The notes: generated by a model from the sequence alone, not told the origin. Counted from the first letter of the stretch, positions 23,057 to 33,586 are shown. The stretch is 64,000 nt of DNA from Alkalihalobacterium sp048323755 (GCF_048323755.1 NZ_JBLWFS010000004.1:1-64000); one strand, 5' to 3'. Translations and numbers: made by a program.

Positions 23057-25159
23057 ATGGAAGATAAAAAAGCATTAGAACCATTTTGGGAATTTCCAGT
23101 ACCATCCTATGATGAATGGCGTCAAGTAACGGAAAAGTCGTTAAAAGGTGCTTCTTTTGAAAAAAAATTAGTAACTAAAACGTATGAAGGAATTTCCTTG
23201 CAGCCGATGTATCAGCAAAAAGATACACAAGATCTACCTTTTATCGATTCACTTCCTGGACAAAGTCCATTCTTAAGAGGAGCTGGGGCTGTCCCTTCTA
23301 AAGAAAAAGCATGGGAAATAAGTCAAGAGCTTACAACATCAACACCTAAACAGTTTAATCTTGTGGCTAAACACGATTTATCGCGTGGTCAAACAGCATT
23401 AAATATCGTATTAGATGAGGTTACTAAAAAAGGGCTGAGCTTAGAAGAAGCTAAACAATTGATCGGTCACTCAGGATTAAATGTCACTAATGCAGAAGAC
23501 ATGCAAACGGCAATTGAAGACATCGATCTAGCGAATATTCCTGTTCATATTCACGCAGGAGCTAATTCGGTACCAGTACTAGCAGTTCTTATAGCCGCAG
23601 CAAAAAAGAACAATATCGAAGTTCCACAACTACAAGGTGTAGTAGGAATGGATCCGGTTGGACAATTAGTTGAAAATGGTTCGATTGAGTATACATTAGA
23701 AGAGTGTTATAACGTGATGGCAGATACAGTGAAATGGTCAACTGAAAATGCACCGTCTCTTCAAACTGTACTTGTAGAAGGAACGCCGTATCATAATGGT
23801 GGAAGCAGTGCTGTTGAAGAGTTGGCATTTGCTTTAGCTACAGGAGTTGAGTACTTACAGGCACTTACTTCTCGCGGGGTTTCAGTTAAGGATGCAGCGA
23901 AATCGATTCGCTTTGTGTTCTCAGTTGGCTCTGATTATTTTATGGAAATTAGTAAGTTAAGAGCAGCGCGCATCCTTTGGTCTCAAGTTGTAACAGCATT
24001 CGGCGGGGATGAAAGTGATGGAACTCTTACTATTCATGCACGAACATCCTCGTGGACGAAAACAAAATACGATCCGTATGTAAATATGCTTAGAACGACT
24101 TCAGAAGCATTTGCAGCTGCAGTTGGCGGTGCTAATAGTATCCACGTTAGTCCATTTGATGAAGCAATTCAAAAATCAACACCGTTCTCTCGTCGAATTG
24201 CTCGTAATATCTCAATTATTCTACAAGAAGAATCTCATATTGGAAAAACGACGGATCCAGCTGGCGGATCTTGGTACGTTGAAGTGCTAACGAATGAGCT
24301 GGCAGAAAAAGCATGGGCACTCTTCCAACAAGTTGAACAAACAGGTGGGATTATCGAGGCATTAAAAGCTGGAATGCCGCAACAGAAAGTCGCAGAAACG
24401 AAGGCGAGCCGTCTAAATAACATTGCACAACGTAAAGACATTTTTGTTGGAACAAACATGTATGCTAATACGACTGAAAAAGCAATTGATGTCGTACCAG
24501 AAGATGACACAGAGCAGGTCGAGCAATATGTTAGTGAAAAATTGAATGCTGCAGTAGTACCTGTTCAATTCACAGCTGAAACAAATACAGTTGATCAAGC
24601 TGTTCAATATGCCCTTAACGGTGCAGCTGTAGCTGATCTTGCAAGCGGTTTACGTCAAACAGAAAGAAGTCTGGTGATTGAACCGATCGTTGCTAGCAGA
24701 GGTGCAGAACTGTTTGAAGAACTTCGCCAAGCCAATGAACTATATGCAAAAGAACAAGGTGAGTCGATTAAAGTATTCCTTGCAAACCTTGGACCAATCC
24801 CTAACCATAAGGCTCGTGCAGATTTTACTGCAGGTTTCTTTGAGATAGGCGGGTTTGAAGTGATCCGAAATAATGGCTTTATGACAAGTGCTGAAGCAGC
24901 TCAAGCAGCGGTTGACTCAAAGGCAAGTGTTGTCGTCATCTGTGGTAAAGATGAAAGCTATCAAGAGCAAGCTGCTGATATTGCTCAATCAATCAAACAA
25001 GATAACAAAGAGGTTACAGTTATGATTGCTGGTAAGCCGGCTGAGGAAGATGAAGTGAATTATCATAATGCTGGTGTAGACGAATTCGTTCATCTTCGTT
25101 CCAACTGTTATGAAGTTTTACATAAGCTTCAAGTTGAGAAAGGAGTTGTTAAAGGATGA
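23057..25159 (+). CDS. mutA: Methylmalonyl-CoA mutase small (beta) subunit
   Basis: This protein of about 700 residues is the non-catalytic partner of MutB. It has the mutase TIM-barrel part (FPVPSYDEWRQVTEKSLKG, then IHAGAN, FVFSVGSDYFMEISKLRAARILW and TKYDPYVNMLRTTSEAFAAAVGGAN). The C-terminal Rossmann-like region lacks the DxHxxG cobalamin motif, as expected for this subunit. The start is unclear: ATG 23057 gives a family-like N-terminus but has no good ribosome site, and an in-frame GTG at 23039 sits in the hairpin loop. The stop overlaps the mutB start by 4 bases, so the two are translationally coupled. Confidence 0.9.
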   Translation: MEDKKALEPFWEFPVPSYDEWRQVTEKSLKGASFEKKLVTKTYEGISLQPMYQQKDTQDLPFIDSLPGQSPFLRGAGAVPSKEKAWEISQELTTSTPKQFNLVAKHDLSRGQTALNIVLDEVTKKGLSLEEAKQLIGHSGLNVTNAEDMQTAIEDIDLANIPVHIHAGANSVPVLAVLIAAAKKNNIEVPQLQGVVGMDPVGQLVENGSIEYTLEECYNVMADTVKWSTENAPSLQTVLVEGTPYHNGGSSAVEELAFALATGVEYLQALTSRGVSVKDAAKSIRFVFSVGSDYFMEISKLRAARILWSQVVTAFGGDESDGTLTIHARTSSWTKTKYDPYVNMLRTTSEAFAAAVGGANSIHVSPFDEAIQKSTPFSRRIARNISIILQEESHIGKTTDPAGGSWYVEVLTNELAEKAWALFQQVEQTGGIIEALKAGMPQQKVAETKASRLNNIAQRKDIFVGTNMYANTTEKAIDVVPEDDTEQVEQYVSEKLNAAVVPVQFTAETNTVDQAVQYALNGAAVADLASGLRQTERSLVIEPIVASRGAELFEELRQANELYAKEQGESIKVFLANLGPIPNHKARADFTAGFFEIGGFEVIRNNGFMTSAEAAQAAVDSKASVVVICGKDESYQEQAADIAQSIKQDNKEVTVMIAGKPAEEDEVNYHNAGVDEFVHLRSNCYEVLHKLQVEKGVVKG

Positions 25160-27348
25160 CGAAGCCAGATTTTACGAATATTTCTTTTACAGCAGATAAA
25201 CCTGCTTCTAATTTAGACAACTGGCGCAAGCAAGCAGAACAGACGGCAGATGCTTCATTAGAAGAATTAACGTTTCACACGACAGAAAAAATCGATGTGA
25301 AGCCTCTTTATACAAAAGAGGATACGGATGGGATGAAACACCTTGACTATGTAGCAGGGATCGCGCCTTTCTTTAGAGGACCGTATCCAGCGATGTATAA
25401 AGCGCGTCCTTGGACCGTTCGTCAATATGCAGGATTTTCAACTGCAGAAGAAAGTAATGCGTTTTACAGACGTAACCTAGCAGCGGGACAAAAAGGTCTA
25501 TCCATAGCGTTTGACTTAGCCACTCACCGCGGTTACGACTCGGATCACCCCCGTGTTGTTGGTGACGTTGGTAAAGCTGGGGTTGCTGTTGACTCGATCT
25601 TAGATATGAAGATCTTATTTGACGGTATTCCACTAGATCAAATGTCTGTATCGATGACAATGAATGGTGCCGTTCTGCCTGTTATGGCTTTCTATATCGT
25701 TGCCGCTGAGGAGCAAGGTGTTAAGCAGGAACTTCTTTCTGGAACGATACAAAATGATATTTTAAAAGAATACATGGTACGTAATACGTATATTTACGGT
25801 CCTGAAATGTCAATGAAAATCATTGCAGACATTTTTGAATACACGTCCAAGTATATGCCGAAATTCAATAGCATTAGTATTTCGGGTTACCACATGCAAG
25901 AAGCTGGTGCTACAGCTGATATCGAATTAGGCTATACACTAGCAGACGGTTTGGAATACGTTAAGACGGGATTAAAAGCAGGTATTGATGTCGATAAATT
26001 CGCACCACGCTTATCCTTCTTCTGGGCGATCGGAATGAACTATTACATGGAAGTAGCTAAGATGAGAGCAGGACGACTCATCTGGGCGAAACTGATGAAA
26101 CAGTTTAATCCGAAAAATGAGAAAGCATTAGCACTCCGTACCCATTCACAAACATCAGGATGGAGCTTAACGGAACAAGATCCATTTAATAACGTAACAC
26201 GAACTTGTATTGAAGCGATGGCTGCAGCATTAGGCCATACACAATCTTTACACACCAATGCATTAGATGAAGCGATCGCCTTACCAACAGATTTTTCAGC
26301 TCGAATCGCTCGTAATACGCAACTCTACCTTCAAGATGAAACAGGAATTACGAATGTATTAGATCCTTGGGGTGGTTCATATTACGTTGAATCGTTAACA
26401 GCTGAACTCGTTCAAAAAGCATGGGCTCACATTCAAGAAGTTGAAGAGCTTGGGGGGATGGCTAAAGCGATTGAAACAGGTCTTCCGAAAATGCGTATTG
26501 AAGAAGCAGCGGCAAGACGCCAAGCCCATATCGATTCGGGTAAAGAGTCCATAATCGGTGTGAACAAGTATCGTCTAGAAAAAGAAGATCCAATTGAAAT
26601 TCTTGATATTGACAATACGGCAGTTAGAGAAGCGCAACTTCGTCGACTGGAAAAATTAAGAGCTGAGCGTGATCAAGTGAAAGTCGATGCGGCTTTAAAT
26701 GCAATCACTCAAGCAGCTGAAACAGGTAAAGGAAACTTACTAGAGCTTTCGGTTGAAGCAGCTCGCGTGCGTGCTAGCTTAGGTGAAATTTCTGATGCGA
26801 TTGAAAAAGTAGCAGGAAGACATAAGGCGGTGATTAGGTCGATTAGTGGGGTATATAGTTCAGAGTTTGGAGATGCAGAACAAGTGAAAGTCGTTCGTGA
26901 AATGACGGACGAGTTTGAAGAGCGCGAAGGACGCAGACCGAGAATTATGGTTGCTAAAATGGGCCAAGATGGACACGACCGAGGTGCTAAAGTTATTTCA
27001 ACTGCATTTGCTGATTTAGGCTTTGATGTTGATATCGGACCGTTATTCCAAACGCCGGAAGAAGCAGCGTTACAAGCAGTTGAAAACGACGTTCACGTAT
27101 TAGGTGTAAGTTCGTTAGCAGCTGGTCATAAAACACTTTTACCACAAGTAGTTGCTGAGTTAGAGCGTCTAGGACGCGGCGATATCGCAGTAGTAATTGG
27201 CGGGGTTATTCCAGCCCAAGATTACGATTACTTAAAAGAAAAAGGTGCTGCTGCTATTTTCGGACCTGGAACAGTCATTCCAGTTGCAGCTGAAAAAGTA
27301 CTAGTAGAAGTAAATCGTAGACTTGGTTACGAGGATAGCAATGAGTAA
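25156..27348 (+). CDS. mutB: Methylmalonyl-CoA mutase large (alpha) catalytic subunit
   Basis: This 730-residue adenosylcobalamin enzyme interconverts (R)-methylmalonyl-CoA and succinyl-CoA. It has the N-terminal barrel with RPWTVRQYAGFSTAEESN and TGLSIAFD-type substrate tunnel residues (QKGLSIAFDLATHRGYDSDH), and SGYHMQEAGA. The C-terminal cobalamin domain has MGQDGHDRGAKV with the base-off histidine His607, plus GVSSLAAGH and VIGGVIP. It overlaps mutA by 4 bases and meaB by 8 bases. Length and all motifs are normal for the family. Confidence 0.96.
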   Translation: MTKPDFTNISFTADKPASNLDNWRKQAEQTADASLEELTFHTTEKIDVKPLYTKEDTDGMKHLDYVAGIAPFFRGPYPAMYKARPWTVRQYAGFSTAEESNAFYRRNLAAGQKGLSIAFDLATHRGYDSDHPRVVGDVGKAGVAVDSILDMKILFDGIPLDQMSVSMTMNGAVLPVMAFYIVAAEEQGVKQELLSGTIQNDILKEYMVRNTYIYGPEMSMKIIADIFEYTSKYMPKFNSISISGYHMQEAGATADIELGYTLADGLEYVKTGLKAGIDVDKFAPRLSFFWAIGMNYYMEVAKMRAGRLIWAKLMKQFNPKNEKALALRTHSQTSGWSLTEQDPFNNVTRTCIEAMAAALGHTQSLHTNALDEAIALPTDFSARIARNTQLYLQDETGITNVLDPWGGSYYVESLTAELVQKAWAHIQEVEELGGMAKAIETGLPKMRIEEAAARRQAHIDSGKESIIGVNKYRLEKEDPIEILDIDNTAVREAQLRRLEKLRAERDQVKVDAALNAITQAAETGKGNLLELSVEAARVRASLGEISDAIEKVAGRHKAVIRSISGVYSSEFGDAEQVKVVREMTDEFEEREGRRPRIMVAKMGQDGHDRGAKVISTAFADLGFDVDIGPLFQTPEEAALQAVENDVHVLGVSSLAAGHKTLLPQVVAELERLGRGDIAVVIGGVIPAQDYDYLKEKGAAAIFGPGTVIPVAAEKVLVEVNRRLGYEDSNE

Positions 27349-28465
27349 CGACGACAGATCTAGACCCGAATGGGCAACAGATCAAGCTGAAGGTTATGCG
27401 AGTCACTACCTGAAAGGAACTGAAGGTGGCCATGACGGTATGACAAGCAATAAAAAAACGGTGGCTGGGAGTACGTATCCTCGTCGCCGTCAGCTTTCTG
27501 TTGACGATTATGTAGAAGGAGTACTAGCAGGTAATCGTGCGATTATAGCTCAAGCCATTACTTTAGTTGAAAGTAACTCACATAAGCATATCCAACTCGG
27601 TCAAGAAGTGTTGAAGAAATTAATGCCGTATACGGGAAACTCGATTCGTATCGGATTTACAGGTGTTCCTGGAGCAGGAAAAAGTACGCTCATCGAAGCA
27701 TTTGGCACAATGTTATGTGACCAAGGCCATAAGGTCGCCGTATTAGCAGTTGATCCATCTAGTAGTTTATCGAAGGGGAGTATCCTAGGAGATAAAACGC
27801 GAATGGAAAATCTCTCAAGAAATCAAAATGCGTACGTCCGTCCGTCTCCTGCTGGTGGAACATTGGGCGGGGTAGCTAGAAAAAGCCGTGAAACTTTACT
27901 TATTTGTGAAGCAGCGGGTTATGACGTTATTATCGTTGAAACGGTAGGTGTTGGACAGAGTGAAATCACCGTCCGTTCAATGGTAGACTTCTTCCTTGTG
28001 ATTATGCTAACCGGAGCTGGTGATGAATTGCAGGGAATGAAGAAAGGTGTTATGGAAATTGCGGATGCCATTTTTATTAATAAAGCAGATGGAAGCAATA
28101 AGCAAGCTGCTTTAAACGCCAGAGCGGAATACAATCGGTTACTCCATTTTCTTCAACCGGCAACAAAAGGATGGGAAACGCAAGCTTATACAGTCTCTGC
28201 TTTAACAGGTGAAGGTGTACCCAATATATGGGAAGTCATCCAAAGATACGAGCAGGAAACGAAATCCACCGGTGTGTTTGATGAGCGGCGGAAAAAACAA
28301 ATGCTAGATTGGGTAAGGACATTAATTGAGGATCAGTTAAAAACACGTTTCTACCAAAACGAAAAAGTAAAAGAAAACTTTCCCTCTATCGAAAAACAGC
28401 TAATAAATGGTGAAACCTCACCAACACTAGCTGTACAGTCATTACTCAAAATATATGATGAATAG
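27341..28465 (+). CDS. meaB: MeaB-family GTPase, methylmalonyl-CoA mutase chaperone
   Basis: This 374-residue G3E-type GTPase protects and reactivates methylmalonyl-CoA mutase by controlling cobalamin loading. It has a P-loop GVPGAGKS (108-115), the switch region AVDPSSSLSKGSILGDKTRM, the base-loop NKADGSN, and ETVGVGQSE in switch II. ATG 27341 overlaps the mutB stop by 8 bases, with GAGG just upstream; the longer frame from 27323 lacks a site. It carries an N-terminal extension of about 50 residues compared with minimal MeaB/ArgK. No methylmalonyl-CoA epimerase gene is seen around it. Confidence 0.93.
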   Translation: MSNDDRSRPEWATDQAEGYASHYLKGTEGGHDGMTSNKKTVAGSTYPRRRQLSVDDYVEGVLAGNRAIIAQAITLVESNSHKHIQLGQEVLKKLMPYTGNSIRIGFTGVPGAGKSTLIEAFGTMLCDQGHKVAVLAVDPSSSLSKGSILGDKTRMENLSRNQNAYVRPSPAGGTLGGVARKSRETLLICEAAGYDVIIVETVGVGQSEITVRSMVDFFLVIMLTGAGDELQGMKKGVMEIADAIFINKADGSNKQAALNARAEYNRLLHFLQPATKGWETQAYTVSALTGEGVPNIWEVIQRYEQETKSTGVFDERRKKQMLDWVRTLIEDQLKTRFYQNEKVKENFPSIEKQLINGETSPTLAVQSLLKIYDE

Positions 28466-28919
28466 AACTAATTGAAGGTTTTATTTAGTTAGCCATGTTA
28501 AATAATACTGTCGATATCCGTTGATTTTGGGCTCATCGTGTGAAATGTTAATTTCCCACTCCTTTCAGGAACTGAAAGGTTAACAGCGCTATTTAATTAA
28601 AAAATGCGAGATGTCTCTTTCAAGAGGCACCTCGCATTTTTTGTTCTACTCATACTGCTAATCTAGTTACGAAATAGCAAATAAGTAATGAATTTCTACT
28701 TTGTCTTACGCGATTCGCTAAAATCAGTCATGGTTTTTACTATAGAAATAGGATAAAATACTTATAGATACTGTATTTTAGACCATAAGTAACTGGGTAT
28801 ATCTACTAATGAGACGATTTGAATAGTAGGGCTCAGAATATTGAGTGTTGTTTTTTAACTTTTCAATACCATCTCATCATAAAGCTTTATTAAAAAAAAG
28901 GTTAATTGGGGGATATAAG
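28466..28919. other. Intergenic region between meaB and the EAL gene
   Basis: The region contains a small perfect hairpin CCTTTCAG-GAA-CTGAAAGG (28561-28579) and the operon terminator at 28600-28642. The rest is AT-rich with no supported gene or clear promoter. Confidence 0.5.
28600..28642 (+). terminator. Terminator of the carboxylase/mutase operon
   Basis: AAAATGCGAG and inner GTCTCTTT pair with AAGAGGC and CTCGCATTTT, leading into TTTT. Confidence 0.9.
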
Positions 28920-29984
28920 ATGACAGTATGTTCGAGTTGCTCTTCCTTTCCTGATCTTAGTGAACAAGGGGCATTACTCATTTATTGTAAAATAGAATTT
29001 AATTTTCTAGTTTTAGAGAGTTGTATCAAACAAAAGTATGAAGTTGAGTCAGATAAGCAAGTGTTAAAAATACGATATCATTCTTTTACAATGCTAGAAC
29101 AGATCGTTAATGATATTGACCTTCTGTTACAAGGCAACTCAACAGGGGTGTTTGGAAGCTGGATCGATGACCAAGTAGAAAATCAACCTGTTCTCTTTCC
29201 AACGATGACACCATTTGATCAACTACACACACGAATTAGCGATCGTGACTTTGTAACGATTATTAATAAGCGTAAATTCACACATCATATTCAGCCCATT
29301 ATTCAATTAAATGATGGGAAAGTCTTCGGATATGAATTTTTATTAAGACCAAAAGACACAGATTACCCCTTCTTTCCAGGAGAACTTTTTGCGTTTTCAC
29401 AACGAGCTGGTTTGCAATCATTGTTAGACAGCCAGGCAAGAATAGGTTCAATTGAAGTTGGTGCAAAGCTTTTAGAAGAGGGACAGAAACGTTTTATTAA
29501 TTTCTTACCATCATCGATCTATGATCCTAACCATTGTTTAAAGAGTACATTTAAAGTCGTAGAACAATTTAATGTAAATCCGAGTGACTTAGTATTTGAA
29601 GTAGTTGAAACCGAGAAAATTGAGAATATAGACCATTTAAAAAAGATTTTTAGAACATACAAACAGCATGGGATACATGTAGCATTAGATGATATTGGAA
29701 CAGGTTATTCAACGATTGAAGTCTTAAAAGAACTTAACCCAAACTATGCAAAAATAGATCGTCATTTAGTCGATCATTGTGACATGGACAAAGAAAAGCA
29801 ACAAAAATTAAAAGAGATACAAGAAGTAGCAAATGCGAATGGGATCATCCTTTTAGCGGAAGGAATTGAAAGAGAAGAAGAGTTAGCCTATTGTAAAGAA
29901 ATAGGTGTTGACCTTGCCCAAGGTTATTGGATTGGAAGGCCTTCAGCTCATCCTTCATCAAATAAATTAATAACAAATATATAA
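28920..29984 (+). CDS. EAL-domain cyclic-di-GMP phosphodiesterase
   Basis: This 354-residue protein has an unassigned N-terminal part of about 105 residues starting MTVCSSCSSF, then a complete EAL domain. The EAL core shows EFLLR in place of EALLR, FINFLPS with the metal-binding asparagine, VFEVVETEKI, DDIGTGYS, YAKIDRHLV with the catalytic lysine, LAEGIE and the final QGYWIGRP. The metal and catalytic residues appear intact, so it probably hydrolyses c-di-GMP. It has no GGDEF domain or membrane helix. ATG 28920 follows GGGGGA; the longer frame lacks a site. It lies upstream of the large regulator gene but has its own terminator. Confidence 0.87.
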   Translation: MTVCSSCSSFPDLSEQGALLIYCKIEFNFLVLESCIKQKYEVESDKQVLKIRYHSFTMLEQIVNDIDLLLQGNSTGVFGSWIDDQVENQPVLFPTMTPFDQLHTRISDRDFVTIINKRKFTHHIQPIIQLNDGKVFGYEFLLRPKDTDYPFFPGELFAFSQRAGLQSLLDSQARIGSIEVGAKLLEEGQKRFINFLPSSIYDPNHCLKSTFKVVEQFNVNPSDLVFEVVETEKIENIDHLKKIFRTYKQHGIHVALDDIGTGYSTIEVLKELNPNYAKIDRHLVDHCDMDKEKQQKLKEIQEVANANGIILLAEGIEREEELAYCKEIGVDLAQGYWIGRPSAHPSSNKLITNI

Positions 29985-30023
29985 GACTGCCATTTAATTA
30001 TGGCTGTAGGACAAAAATAATGA

Positions 30024-30063
30024 AATAGAGGTGAAAATCATAAGTGATTTTCACCTCTATTTT
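30024..30063 (+). terminator. Terminator of the EAL gene
   Basis: ATAGAGGTGAAAATCA pairs fully with TGATTTTCACCTCTAT across a 4-base loop, then TTT. Confidence 0.9.
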
Positions 30064-30221
30064 CTATGCTATTTAATAGGTCAGTATTTATTTGTTGTGT
30101 TCTATTCGATACGGAGTTAGCAGTATACTTTTGTGAAGCTAAACGATTTTACAATTTAGTATCCTAATATGTACCTTTTTTATGTTAAAATGGGAATATT
30201 CAAAAAAAGAGGAGGTTTTAC

Positions 30222-33200
30222 GTGTTGAAAAAAAGAATACCGGTTGTACAAACAAAGTTTACTCCTCCAATTCTTAAAGAAACGAATATTGGGCGCCTTC
30301 ACTTAATGAGGAAAATGAGAGAAATGGAAAGAAGTCGTTTAACTCTTGTTCATTCAGGGCCAGGCTATGGAAAGAGTACATCGATTGCGTCTTATTTAAA
30401 ACATCAAGAAAAACGATTTTGTTGGTATTCAATCACAAAAGATGAAGATCATATCCATCCCTTTATTATTCATATGATTTATTCTGTTCAACAACAATAT
30501 GGTGATTTTGGTCAGCGTTTATTGGACTATTTAATGACAGAAAATGTTCTTAACCTTGAAGAAGAAATTGAATATCTTGCCTCAGAATATGTAAATGAGT
30601 TAATGAAAGTAAGAGAACATTTTATTGTAGTTATTGATGACTTTCATCTTGTAGAAGCTAGTAAACCAATAGAAAGTTGGTTATTGTTTATTATTCAGCA
30701 CCTCCCGAAGCATGTTCATCTTATTATTTCAAGTCGCACACGACCTACATGGGAAGTTTTTACGAAAATGATCGTCCATGGTGATTTAGTAGAGATCACG
30801 GAAAGTGAATTGGCCTTTTCAAAAGATGAAGTAGAAGTTTTGTTTTCTGACTTTTATCAGATATCAATCAAAGACGATGAAGTTGAACATATATATAGAA
30901 AAACAGAAGGTTGGATTATCGCCATTCAAATGGTTTGGCAGCAAATGAAGTTTGTTGATCATATAAGAGATAATGAATGGGAAGCCGATACGAATGAAGA
31001 GTTGTTTCGTTATTTAGCATTAGAGGTATTCTCGAAACAGCAAAAGGACATACAGAACTTTTTACTAAATACTAGTATTTTTGAAGACCTCAACCCTAAA
31101 TTAATAGAAGAGATTTTAGAAATCAATAATACAAGTGAATTGTTAAATATCTTAGTTCAACAAAACTTATTTATATATCAAGTTGGACCAGATCAATATA
31201 GGTACCATGCCTTATTCAAAGACTTTTTACTTCAACAATTACAAAAAGAGTATAGTCTGTATGAGTCACTTCATTTTAAATTAGCGGAGTATTTTGAACA
31301 ATGTGCTCAATACGAAAAAGTGATTTATCATTATTCGGAAATTAAGGATTATAGAAAAGCAGCAAGTATAATTCAAGCACACGGTTTAGATCTATTAGCC
31401 ATTGGTAAAATCGATTTGTTATCTAGTTTCATAGAGCATTTATCCGTTTCAATAAAAAACCAATATCCGCTCATTTGGTTTATAGAAGGTGAAACCAACC
31501 GATATTTTTGCCATTACGAGAAAGCGCTTACAAACTATAATCAATTAATTCAACTTGCGTGTAAAGAAGGGGATTTAGTTGGTGAGAGCCTAGGAAATGA
31601 AGGTAAAGCAAAAATCTTCCTTGATACCATACAACCAGCTAAAGCGGACGACTACTTAGCTCGAGCTATATCTCTAATGGAAAAGAGCAGTAAAAAAGAA
31701 ATAAGAATCCTTCATCTCTATAGTTTAATGGCAGAAAATCTTGTTAATTTAGGAAAAGCATATGAGGCAGAGAAATGGCTGAATAAGTGTAAACAGTTAG
31801 ATTCTAATTATGAAAAAGAAGAACTAGAGTCTAGACTGTATTTACGAACGGGACGTCTTGAAAAAGCAAGGCAATTACTCGAGCAATCGAAACAAAAAAC
31901 AGAAAACCTTAAAGAATTATCACGTTCCCATCGCGAAACAGATTTAATTTTGTCCATTGTGTATTCGTATATGGGTGAAGCAGAGCGTTCCAAACGATTA
32001 GCTGAACAAGGGATATTAAGAGGGACCTCGAGAAAAGCGCCATTTGTAGAAGCGTGTGGTTGGATTAGAATGGGGCATGCTGTGCAAATTCAGAAGCGTT
32101 ATAATCCTGAATTAGCCGTTCATTGCTATGAGACAGCTTTAGATTTAATGGAACAAATTAAGATGTCTAGAGGAAAATCAGAAGCGTACTTAGGACTATG
32201 TTTATTATATGGAAAACTAGGGAAATACGAAGCCTCCAAAAACGCAGGAATTATGGCATTGGAAGAACCGACACGAGTAAAGGATGTATGGTTATCCTCA
32301 TATGTTCATCTAGCTCTAGGAATTGCAACATTCTATGAGAAAAAGTGGGTGGATGCCAAAAAAGAGCTTTTATTGAGCAGTGAGGGGTTCGATCAGTGTG
32401 GATGTCGATTTGGAGAAACTGCTAGTTTATTCTGGTTAAGTAAACTAACCTTTGCCAACGAAGAAGTAAGCTTCAGTTCATATATCGATCAATTTTTACG
32501 TTGTATTACCCATTATGAGTATGATTTTTTGTTAACTACCTCATCTTTATATGGACCAAAAGATGTACAAGAAGTGATCCCGATGTTAATAGAAGCCAAA
32601 AAGCAGCACGTGCGAATGGAAAAAATTTCATCCATATTTGTAAGGCTAGGCTATGAACAATTAACGTTCCATCCAGGTTATACAGTAAAGGTTCAACTCT
32701 TTGGAGATTTTCAAGTTTGGCTTGGTGATCAAAAAGTGGCAGATAAGATGTGGAAGCGTGAAAAGGCAAAAGAATTATTTCAACTCTTCTTAACGAAGAA
32801 AGGGAGAATGCTTTCAAAAACAGAACTGATTTCCCATTTATGGGGAGAGGTTGAGGAAGAAGCAGCCAATCGAGACTTTAAGGTCGCGCTAAATGCATTA
32901 AATAAAGTACTAGAGCCAGAAAGAAAACCGAGAGAAGTTCCTTTTTTTGTTATTCGTGAAGGAAGTATGTACGGGTTAAATGAAGAAGCGTCATTTGATA
33001 TCGATTGCGTTGCTTTTCGAGAATTAGTGCAAGAAGGAATTGAGGAAACGGACGCTTTTCTAGCTAAAGATAAATTAAAACGTGGCTTAGAATTATATAT
33101 TGAAGAATTTTTACCGTCTAGAAAGTATAACGATTGGTGCAGTGAAGAAAGAGAGCGATTTTCATTTTTATATTTGCGGGGGTCTGAGAAGCTGGCACAG

Positions 33201-33458
33201 TTATATTTAGCAGAGGAGGAGTTTGATGAAGCGATTGCTTTATGTGAATCGATTCTTCTCATCGATCGTTGTTGGGAAGAAGCCTATCGATTATTGATGT
33301 ATTGTTACTATCGAAAACATAACCGTTCATACGCATTAAGAATGTTTGAAAAATGTAGAAAAAATTTAGAGCAAGAGCTTGGGGTTGAGCCGATGGAATC
33401 AACCTTTCGTATGCTAGATATCATTAAGGAGCCCGATAATATAGATCAAATTGTATAA
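30222..33458 (+). CDS. Giant MalT/LuxR-SARP-type transcriptional activator with NTPase, TPR and BTAD domains
   Basis: This 1078-residue protein has a MalT-type STAND NTPase at its N-terminus: FTPPIL, P-loop GPGYGKST (about 46-53), and Walker B FIVVIDDFHLVE (about 130-145). A long TPR-like superhelix (about 350-800) follows. Its C-terminus differs from MalT: a winged-helix domain (about 825-905, LFGDFQVWLGDQKV, ELISHLWGE) and a bacterial transcriptional activator domain (about 930-1065, ALCESILLIDRCWEEAYRLLM), as in SARP/AfsR regulators. It probably activates the adjacent transport and metabolism genes on binding an inducer. GTG 30222 follows GGAGGT. Confidence 0.87.
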   Translation: MLKKRIPVVQTKFTPPILKETNIGRLHLMRKMREMERSRLTLVHSGPGYGKSTSIASYLKHQEKRFCWYSITKDEDHIHPFIIHMIYSVQQQYGDFGQRLLDYLMTENVLNLEEEIEYLASEYVNELMKVREHFIVVIDDFHLVEASKPIESWLLFIIQHLPKHVHLIISSRTRPTWEVFTKMIVHGDLVEITESELAFSKDEVEVLFSDFYQISIKDDEVEHIYRKTEGWIIAIQMVWQQMKFVDHIRDNEWEADTNEELFRYLALEVFSKQQKDIQNFLLNTSIFEDLNPKLIEEILEINNTSELLNILVQQNLFIYQVGPDQYRYHALFKDFLLQQLQKEYSLYESLHFKLAEYFEQCAQYEKVIYHYSEIKDYRKAASIIQAHGLDLLAIGKIDLLSSFIEHLSVSIKNQYPLIWFIEGETNRYFCHYEKALTNYNQLIQLACKEGDLVGESLGNEGKAKIFLDTIQPAKADDYLARAISLMEKSSKKEIRILHLYSLMAENLVNLGKAYEAEKWLNKCKQLDSNYEKEELESRLYLRTGRLEKARQLLEQSKQKTENLKELSRSHRETDLILSIVYSYMGEAERSKRLAEQGILRGTSRKAPFVEACGWIRMGHAVQIQKRYNPELAVHCYETALDLMEQIKMSRGKSEAYLGLCLLYGKLGKYEASKNAGIMALEEPTRVKDVWLSSYVHLALGIATFYEKKWVDAKKELLLSSEGFDQCGCRFGETASLFWLSKLTFANEEVSFSSYIDQFLRCITHYEYDFLLTTSSLYGPKDVQEVIPMLIEAKKQHVRMEKISSIFVRLGYEQLTFHPGYTVKVQLFGDFQVWLGDQKVADKMWKREKAKELFQLFLTKKGRMLSKTELISHLWGEVEEEAANRDFKVALNALNKVLEPERKPREVPFFVIREGSMYGLNEEASFDIDCVAFRELVQEGIEETDAFLAKDKLKRGLELYIEEFLPSRKYNDWCSEERERFSFLYLRGSEKLAQLYLAEEEFDEAIALCESILLIDRCWEEAYRLLMYCYYRKHNRSYALRMFEKCRKNLEQELGVEPMESTFRMLDIIKEPDNIDQIV

Positions 33459-33586
33459 GTAATAAAGATGGGTGTAAGTGAATTAACAACATAACCGAAA
33501 AAAATGATTATATTTCAAGACAACACAGAAAACATAGATTTTGGCATAATTAAGCCTTTGGGTCCGCTTCCGTTTTGAAAAACATG

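Noticed and set aside
32780..33262. 160-codon minus-strand frame
   Set aside because: It is antisense to the DNA-binding and BTAD region of the large activator, which has clear domain motifs.
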